Assembly (NCBI GenBank): GCA_938045215.1
Contig: CALINF010000031.1
Span: 1 to 6,189, forward strand
DNA from: an uncultured Halieaceae bacterium
Lineage (GTDB): Bacteria > Pseudomonadota > Gammaproteobacteria > Pseudomonadales > Halieaceae
Length of the DNA: 6,189 bases
Direction of reading: 5' to 3'
Shown here: positions 1-4,932 of the stretch, in pieces
Position numbering within the stretch: the stretch's first letter is position 1
Layout: every line of letters begins with the position of its first letter
Made by a program: the position numbers and the translations under genes
Notes under the pieces: model-generated
Databases searched by the model: none
What the model was told of the DNA's origin: nothing
Seen by the model: only the letters and a program-made list of their open reading frames with translations

Positions 1-217
1 CGACAGTAATGTAGGGGAACAGGGCAGTCTCCGGGGATACTCTGCCTGCTGTCAGGCCGCCATTGGAAGCAATGAACATCCAATGATCACTGTCTGAGAC
101 AACACTGACAAAGAAGGGCGGCATTTTGTCGACGTTTCGAATCGCGTAGAACCGCTCGTCTGCAAGAGTGACGAATTCACCGGTTACATCGCCTTTTTCA
201 GCAGCAGGTGGTTGCAT
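1..217 (-). CDS. N-terminus of a cytoplasmic protein, possibly a GH94/GH149/GH161-like glucan phosphorylase (partial)
   Basis: The frame is open from an ATG at 217-215 to the left edge, giving 72 residues that begin MQPPAAEKGDV. The start is supported by a purine-rich AAGGGGA ribosome binding site six bases upstream. There is no hydrophobic N-terminal stretch, so the product should be cytoplasmic. Residues 32-72 contain SDSDHWMFIASNGGLTAGR followed by ALFPY. From memory, I associate this type of segment with the N-terminal region of large (about 1000-residue or longer) proteins annotated as cellobiose-phosphorylase-like, the group that includes beta-1,3-glucan phosphorylases (GH149, GH161) and GH94. 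The assignment is recognition of a motif, not an alignment, and the catalytic part is outside the window. The divergent neighbours are beta-1,3-glucanases, and a phosphorylase acting on imported laminari-oligosaccharides would fit that context. It could also be another glucan-active enzyme. I am confident that it is a real gene but only moderately confident about the function. Confidence 0.6.
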   Translation of the reverse strand, partial: MQPPAAEKGDVTGEFVTLADERFYAIRNVDKMPPFFVSVVSDSDHWMFIASNGGLTAGRVSPETALFPYITV

Positions 218-221
218 GGTG

Positions 222-228
222 TCCCCTT
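222..228 (-). promoter_or_regulatory. Ribosome binding site of the left-edge gene
   Basis: On the minus strand the bases AAGGGGA lie six (218-221 plus context) or so bases before the ATG at 217. This is a good Shine-Dalgarno-like match and fixes the start of the partial gene. Confidence 0.6.
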
Positions 229-273
229 TTTCTTCTGAAAAAATCCGGCTGATTAGCGTACTAAACCATTCGC

Positions 274-279
274 ATTATC
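274..279 (-). promoter_or_regulatory. Candidate -10 box for the left-edge gene
   Basis: The minus strand reads GATAAT here, matching five of six bases of the sigma70 consensus TATAAT. Transcription would start near 267 and give a leader of about 50 bases. The best upstream partner is TTGCGC with a long spacer of about 19 bases, so the -35 element is weak and an activator may be needed. The assignment was made by eye. Confidence 0.3.
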
Positions 280-321
280 AGGCCAAACGGTCAGGTTAGC
301 GCAAAGATGCTCAAAGACAAC

Positions 322-339
322 CTGCCTGCGTTAAGGCAG
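322..339. repeat. Short perfect inverted repeat in the divergent intergenic region
   Basis: CTGCCT is separated by six bases from its exact reverse complement AGGCAG. It lies upstream of both divergent genes, between their candidate promoters, where an operator would be expected. A six-base arm can occur by chance, so the regulatory role is only a suggestion. Confidence 0.25.
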
Positions 340-357
340 ACGCCACGTGCGATAAAG

Positions 358-372
358 CGGACAGTTAGTCCG
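358..372. repeat. Second short perfect inverted repeat, possible operator
   Basis: CGGAC, five bases, then GTCCG form a perfect 5-5-5 inverted repeat. It lies about 47 bases upstream of the candidate -35 box of the GH3 gene, a position compatible with an activator site. No known regulator family is recognised from the arms, and chance occurrence is possible. Confidence 0.25.
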
Positions 373-418
373 AGTTGCTGAGCAGTGCACGCCTTTCTGT
401 GAGAGTACGTTCGTTTTT

Positions 419-448
419 TTGCCACTGCTAAGTTTCTCATGGGAGAAT
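419..448 (+). promoter_or_regulatory. Candidate sigma70-like promoter of the GH3 gene
   Basis: A -35-like TTGCCA (419-424, five of six matches to TTGACA) is followed after 18 bases by a -10-like GAGAAT (443-448, four of six). The predicted transcript would start near 455. That leaves a leader of about 50 bases before the ATG at 507 but almost none before the alternative GTG at 459, which favours the ATG as the true start. The spacer is one base longer than ideal and the call was made by eye. Confidence 0.35.
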
Positions 449-506
449 AGCGCGCGTCGTGCGGTTCGTTGGCCTCACACAGATAAACTATTGCGGAATT
501 TTATCG

Positions 507-2357
507 ATGACAAGTATACGTCTTTGTGGGTCTATTCTGCTGTGCACCATTGCCATGAGCTACGGTTGCACTGTAGTCACGGATTCAGATGATGCGGCCG
601 TTCATGGCAACCCGGTCATCACCACTGAGGATGATATTCCAGCGGTCGTTGCTGCGATGACGTTGGAGGAAAAAGTCGGTCAAATGGTGCAAACAGATAT
701 TGCCGCTGCCACCCCTGAAGAAGTGCGGCAGTTTGGTATCGGATCGATCATCATTTTGATTCCTGAAGGTAATCTGAAAACGACACAGGCCTGGCGATCT
801 ATTGCGGATGACTATCAAAAAGAGGCGTTGCAGACGCGATTGGGTATACCCATGGTGTTCGCGATTGATGCAGTTCACGGGCACAGCTATTTCGATGGTA
901 ATTCGGTGATTCTGCCCCACAATATTGGCCTGGGTGCGACGCGCAATCCGCAACTGGTAGAGCAACTTGCCCAGCTTACCGCGAAAGAACTCTCGGCTAC
1001 TGGTGTGCGCTGGACCTTTTCGCCAACTATCGCCGTGGCGCGCAATATACGTTGGGGCCGAACTTTTGAGTCCTTTGGTGAAACCGTGGCACTGCAAAAG
1101 ATGTTTGCAACGCCGTTTATCGAAGGCTATCAGGGTAAGGATTTGACGGCTGCGTACGCTGTTGGTGCTACCGCCAAGCACTTCGTTGCCGACGGAGCCG
1201 TCGATGACGGTGTTGACCGGGGTAATGCTACTGTCACGGAGATGCAACTGCGTGCAATGCATCTACCGGGTTTTATTGATGCGATCGATCTGGGTGTAGT
1301 CTCGATCATGGCGTCTTTCAGCTCCATAAATGGCGAGAAGGTGCACGGTTCCAAAGCCCTGCTGACGGATTTACTGAAAAATGAACTTGGCTTTGACGGA
1401 GTGGTGATTACCGATTGGGAAGGAATAGATATCGGTGGCCTCACGCTCAAGGAAGGTTTGAATGCAGGTTTTGATGTGTTCATGTTTGCCCAGTCATGGA
1501 AAACAAGCATGCCGGCGATAATAGAGCTGGTTGAGAGCGGTGAAGTGCCAGTGGCTCGAATCGACGATGCAGTCACCCGAATTTTGAGGATGAAACTGAG
1601 GCTGGGTTTGTTCAGTCGTCCGATGAGTTCGCCACAGTATGCCAACTCCATGGGCTCCACTGCGCACCGTAATCTCGCCAGACAGGCTGTTCGAGAGTCT
1701 CTGGTGCTATTGAAGAACGATGCCGGGATTTTACCGTTGGATAAGCGGCAGTCAGTCGTAGTGGTAGGGTCGCATGCGAACAACGTTGCCTTCCAGTGTG
1801 GTGGCTGGACCAAGAAGTGGCAGGGCGCGCATACAGATCTCTTTGGTCATCCAGCGCGGCCTGTCGATGGCGCAACCAGTATTATTGATGGCATACGAAA
1901 CGTGATCGGGCATGACAACGTAATTGATGCCGGGGTCAGCGGATTCAATAGTGATGCAGATGTCGCCATCGTGGTGGTAGGAGAGACGCCGTACGCAGAA
2001 GGTCAGGGCGACAGGGCTGCAGCGGAGCTGGTTTTAACGAGTGAACAGCGCGTATTGATACAACGCTATCATGACGCTGGCACAAAAGTGATTACCGTAT
2101 TGATCTCGGGTCGACCTCTGTTGGTTAGCGATCAGATTGATCAGTCTGCGGCTTTTGTTGCCGCCTGGCTGCCGGGATCTGAAGGTCAGGGCGTGGCCGA
2201 GGTATTGTTTGGAGACTATGATTTTAGCGGTAAGCTCGGCTTTTCCTGGCCGCGCAGCGCCGACCAGATTCCCATTAACGTGGGCGACCCCGACTATGAC
2301 CCCCTCTATCAATATGGCTATGGCATGACGTATGACCGCTCGATAGCCAGCGAATGA
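507..2357 (+). CDS. GH3 exo-beta-glucosidase / glucan exohydrolase, lipoprotein
   Basis: A 616-residue family 3 glycoside hydrolase, a complete two-domain protein of the barley ExoI type, which removes glucose from non-reducing ends of beta-glucans and oligosaccharides. Start: the ATG at 507 gives a compact lipoprotein signal (Arg5, hydrophobic 7-17, then SYGC with lipidated Cys21); the -3 residue is Ser rather than the usual Leu, so the lipobox is imperfect. The GTG at 459 would add 16 residues and bury the signal. The (beta/alpha)8 domain (about 45-370) has MTLEEKVGQM, AIDAVHGH with Asp121, KHF at 224-226, and the nucleophile Asp303 in ITDW. The second domain (about 390-610) has SLVLLKN, GGWTKKWQG with two substrate-clamp tryptophans, and GETPYAEGQGD, where Glu498 matches the ExoI acid/base. 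In the locus it would release glucose from oligomers made by the downstream GH17-GH16 enzyme. Residue +2 is Thr, not Asp, which suggests outer-membrane sorting. Substrate linkage is inferred from context; cellodextrin activity is possible. Confidence 0.93.
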   Translation: MTSIRLCGSILLCTIAMSYGCTVVTDSDDAAVHGNPVITTEDDIPAVVAAMTLEEKVGQMVQTDIAAATPEEVRQFGIGSIIILIPEGNLKTTQAWRSIADDYQKEALQTRLGIPMVFAIDAVHGHSYFDGNSVILPHNIGLGATRNPQLVEQLAQLTAKELSATGVRWTFSPTIAVARNIRWGRTFESFGETVALQKMFATPFIEGYQGKDLTAAYAVGATAKHFVADGAVDDGVDRGNATVTEMQLRAMHLPGFIDAIDLGVVSIMASFSSINGEKVHGSKALLTDLLKNELGFDGVVITDWEGIDIGGLTLKEGLNAGFDVFMFAQSWKTSMPAIIELVESGEVPVARIDDAVTRILRMKLRLGLFSRPMSSPQYANSMGSTAHRNLARQAVRESLVLLKNDAGILPLDKRQSVVVVGSHANNVAFQCGGWTKKWQGAHTDLFGHPARPVDGATSIIDGIRNVIGHDNVIDAGVSGFNSDADVAIVVVGETPYAEGQGDRAAAELVLTSEQRVLIQRYHDAGTKVITVLISGRPLLVSDQIDQSAAFVAAWLPGSEGQGVAEVLFGDYDFSGKLGFSWPRSADQIPINVGDPDYDPLYQYGYGMTYDRSIASE

Positions 2358-2394
2358 AGTAGATAACACGCGCCCAACCTCTTTCCAGACAGGT

Positions 2395-2424
2395 GTTCTG
2401 CCGGTGTTGATTGCCCGGCGGAAC
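2395..2424 (+). terminator. Hairpin after the GH3 gene, possible weak terminator
   Basis: The arms GTTCTGCCGG (2395-2404) and CCGGCGGAAC (2415-2424) pair over ten bases with a single G-T wobble around a ten-base loop. It lies 38 bases after the GH3 stop. No T-run follows directly; the nearest T4 is at 2437-2440. It may be a factor-dependent or attenuating structure, or an RNA-stabilising 3' end, rather than a classical intrinsic terminator. Confidence 0.4.
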
Positions 2425-2459
2425 CCGGTAGTGCAATTTTATCGCGTTGTAAGTCCCTT

Positions 2460-2474
2460 ATGCCGCATTGGCAT
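2460..2474. repeat. Short perfect inverted repeat upstream of the GH17-GH16 gene
   Basis: ATGCC, five bases, then GGCAT form a 5-5-5 inverted repeat about 110 bases before the start codon. The heptamer CTTATGC overlaps its left end (2457-2463) and recurs at 2501-2507, 44 bases later, close to four helical turns. It could be a regulator site, but the arms are short and no family is recognised. Confidence 0.2.
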
Positions 2475-2582
2475 TGTAGAGGGCGATTTGGTGGTCAAAA
2501 CTTATGCGGTTATGGGGCGATGTCTGCGAACGCCGCGTAAGCATCACAACTACAAAAATCAAAGAGCAATAGCTGGGTAAGT

Positions 2583-4916
2583 ATGAATCGAACACTTGGT
2601 GCATTAATACTAATGGTTTGTCTTGTTGGCTGCGAAGACCAGGGAGTCTCGAATGCGGTAGAACGTACGGCTGGCATGGATGAAGTGATCGCGCCAGCAA
2701 CGCCAACTGCCAGCGAGGAACAGGATACGGTTTTGCTCAACGGAGAGCTTTTGGGTGTCGCTTACTCGGGTTTTCGTGATGGACAGCATCCTGATCGCGG
2801 CCTGGGTGCCATCAATCCTACCGATGCGCAGATCAATGAGGATCTGGATATTCTGGTGGATCACGGTTTCAAGCTGATTCGGCTATATGACGCGGGCGAA
2901 AACACGGAGACCGTTTTGCGGCTGATCCGCGAGAGAGAGCTGCCTATCAAGGTCATGCTGGGTCTTTGGCTGGAAGCGGAGATCAGCAATCATGAGGGCT
3001 GCGCGTGGCTGACGGAACCGATACCGCAGAGTAAGCTCGACGCTAACCAGGGAAAAAACCAGGCAGAAATTGAACGTGGTATTGAACTGGCCAGAGAGTA
3101 TTCAGACAGTGTTGTAGCGCTTAATGTTGGTAATGAAGCGCTGGTAGACTGGACCGACCACCTGGTGTCGCTCGATAGCGTTATAAGCTATGTAAGACAG
3201 GTAAAGCATAACGTAGATCAACCGGTCACGGTTGCCGAGAATTACGCCTGGTGGATAAGTGAAGGTGCTCCGTTGGCGGCCGAGCTCGACTTTGTTGCGG
3301 TGCACACCTATCCCGTATGGGAGGACAAGACTATCGATGAGGCGCTCGCCTATACCGTGGCGAATATCGACGCGGTGCAGGCGGCGTTACCCGCTTATCC
3401 TATCGTCATACTGGAGGCAGGTTGGGCAACACAATCTGTTGTGTTTGACGCGCAAGCCAATGAAGAAAATCAGCACAGGTATATAGTAGAGCTTGCCCGC
3501 TGGTCAGCCAGTAGCGGTATACCGGTATTTGTATTTGAGGCTTTCGATGAGCCGTGGAAAGGTGATCCCGATAAGGCCCAGGGTGCAGAGAAGCATTGGG
3601 GATTGTTTAATGTGGATCGTACGCCAAAGCAAATCATGAGTAGGCAAACGCCGGGACTTTGGTATGACGCAGATGCGATTACCTGGGCGGTCAATGTCGG
3701 TGGCGAGGAGCATGCAGCTATAGATGGCGTTCGCTATCGTGCCGACGAAATGATCAGCGGTGGTAGTGTGGGTGAGATGGATGACATATTGGGCGCGCAG
3801 GATAGCGTTGTCTACCAGAGCTACAGAAGCGGTGACCTGGCCATACAACGCCCCATAGCGAATGGTTCCTACGACATCACTTTTCAGTTTGCCGAGCCAG
3901 CGGATGTTGCGATAGGGCAGCGGGTTTTTGATGTTCAGGTGCAGGGCGAGACAGTGATCAAAGCATTGGACGTGCGTCTGGCGCGAGGGAACAATCACCT
4001 CTCAGCGGTAAAGCGTACGGTTACCGATATCGTCGTGCGCGATGGCCAACTTGATATTCAGTTCAAGCCGATAGCCGGCGAGCCTTTGCTCAGTGGTGTG
4101 GTCGTGCGAAAAAAGCAGCTCGATCAGCGCAACTGGGAATTGGTATGGGCCGACGAGTTTAACTACAGTGGTGCCCCGGATCCCAGCAGATGGAATATCG
4201 AAATATGGGATGCGGGCAAGGTCAATAGTGAGAATCAGGCCTATACCGATCGTCAGAAAAATGTCCGTGTCGAAGATGGCGCGTTGATTCTGGAAGCGCA
4301 TCGGGAAGATTATCAGGGCGCGCAATATACCTCCGGGCGAATACAATCCAAAGAGAAGGGCGATTTTCTCTATGGCAGAGTAGACTTTCGCGCCAAACCG
4401 GCAGCGGGACAGGGGGCATGGTCGGCCCTGTGGATGCTGCCTACTGACCTGTATCGCTATGCCTCAACCTGTGACTCCAGTCACGATGGCCACGGTAGTA
4501 TAGGTTGCGATGCCTGGCCCAACTCGGGCGAAATAGACGTGATGGAGCACGTGGGCTACGACATGACTCGCGTGCATGGAACCGTGCACAATCGCGATTT
4601 CTATACGAAGCACCGCAACCAGCGCAAAGGCAGTATTGAGGTTGCGGCCATAGACAAGACCTTCCACGTGTATTCACTGGAATGGACGCCGGACGCTATC
4701 TATATGTTCGTGGATGGGAGTCTTTACTTTTCCTACTTCAATGAAGGTGCTGGCTGGGAAGCCTGGCCTTACGACCATCCTTATCACCTCATCATGAACC
4801 TCGCCGTTGGCGGCTGGTGGGGCAGAGCCGGCGGTCCAATTGATGACAGCATTTTTCCCACCCGCATGGAAGTGGACTATGTGCGTGTGTTCAAACCTTC
4901 ACAGCCAGACGAGTAG
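2583..4916 (+). CDS. GH17 - malectin-like (CBM57-type) - GH16 trimodular beta-1,3-glucanase, lipoprotein
   Basis: A 777-residue secreted enzyme with two catalytic domains. Residues 1-17 are a textbook lipoprotein signal ending in LVGC (lipidated Cys17); +2 is Glu, which suggests outer-membrane sorting. An acidic, proline/threonine-containing tether (18-50) follows. GH17 domain (about 52-352): NVGNEA carries the expected acid/base Glu185, and VILEAGW the nucleophile Glu278; GH17 enzymes hydrolyse or transglycosylate beta-1,3-glucans. Malectin-like domain (about 366-510): it opens with AVNVGG and has the GxY..F.FAE pattern of malectin folds, which bind glucose-containing glycans. GH16 domain (about 517-772): WADEFN, then GEIDVMEH with nucleophile Glu650, Asp652 and acid/base Glu655, the laminarinase-type arrangement. 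Cys630 and Cys642 flank an insertion just before the catalytic strand and may form a disulfide. Linkers between domains are very short. The ATG has only a weak GGG upstream, but the signal peptide fixes the start. It lies 225 bases after the GH3 gene on the same strand. All catalytic residues are present, so both domains should be active. Confidence 0.93.
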   Translation: MNRTLGALILMVCLVGCEDQGVSNAVERTAGMDEVIAPATPTASEEQDTVLLNGELLGVAYSGFRDGQHPDRGLGAINPTDAQINEDLDILVDHGFKLIRLYDAGENTETVLRLIRERELPIKVMLGLWLEAEISNHEGCAWLTEPIPQSKLDANQGKNQAEIERGIELAREYSDSVVALNVGNEALVDWTDHLVSLDSVISYVRQVKHNVDQPVTVAENYAWWISEGAPLAAELDFVAVHTYPVWEDKTIDEALAYTVANIDAVQAALPAYPIVILEAGWATQSVVFDAQANEENQHRYIVELARWSASSGIPVFVFEAFDEPWKGDPDKAQGAEKHWGLFNVDRTPKQIMSRQTPGLWYDADAITWAVNVGGEEHAAIDGVRYRADEMISGGSVGEMDDILGAQDSVVYQSYRSGDLAIQRPIANGSYDITFQFAEPADVAIGQRVFDVQVQGETVIKALDVRLARGNNHLSAVKRTVTDIVVRDGQLDIQFKPIAGEPLLSGVVVRKKQLDQRNWELVWADEFNYSGAPDPSRWNIEIWDAGKVNSENQAYTDRQKNVRVEDGALILEAHREDYQGAQYTSGRIQSKEKGDFLYGRVDFRAKPAAGQGAWSALWMLPTDLYRYASTCDSSHDGHGSIGCDAWPNSGEIDVMEHVGYDMTRVHGTVHNRDFYTKHRNQRKGSIEVAAIDKTFHVYSLEWTPDAIYMFVDGSLYFSYFNEGAGWEAWPYDHPYHLIMNLAVGGWWGRAGGPIDDSIFPTRMEVDYVRVFKPSQPDE

Positions 4917-4932
4917 CTGCAATCGCCAGCTA
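4914..4932. repeat. Inverted repeat joining the stop codons of two convergent genes
   Basis: TAGCTG (4914-4919) and CAGCTA (4927-4932) are exact reverse complements around a seven-base loop. The left arm begins with the TAG stop of the GH17-GH16 gene. The right arm ends with CTA, which is the TAG stop of the permease on the other strand. It occupies the whole gap between the genes. The stem is short and no T-run follows on either strand, so strong bidirectional termination is doubtful. Confidence 0.4.

Noticed and set aside
414..420. Run of seven T as part of an intrinsic terminator
   Set aside because: No stable GC-rich hairpin precedes it and no plus-strand gene ends upstream; its last two bases instead form part of a candidate -35 box.
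585..1262. Long open frame on the minus strand (225 codons) inside the GH3 gene
   Set aside because: It is fully antisense to well-conserved GH3 sequence, has a composition unlike a normal protein and no recognisable motif; it is a shadow frame.
1130..1813. Minus-strand open frame (227 codons) inside the GH3 gene
   Set aside because: It overlaps the GH3 catalytic core antisense, is unusually rich in Ser and Pro, and shows no domain.
3504..3998. Minus-strand open frame (164 codons) inside the GH17-GH16 gene
   Set aside because: It is antisense to the GH17/malectin-like coding sequence with no ribosome binding site or motif seen; treated as chance.
2583..4916. Possible assembly fusion of two separate glucanase genes
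   Set aside because: There is a single signal peptide at the start, no internal start with a second signal peptide, and the malectin-like domain bridges the two catalytic domains continuously in frame.
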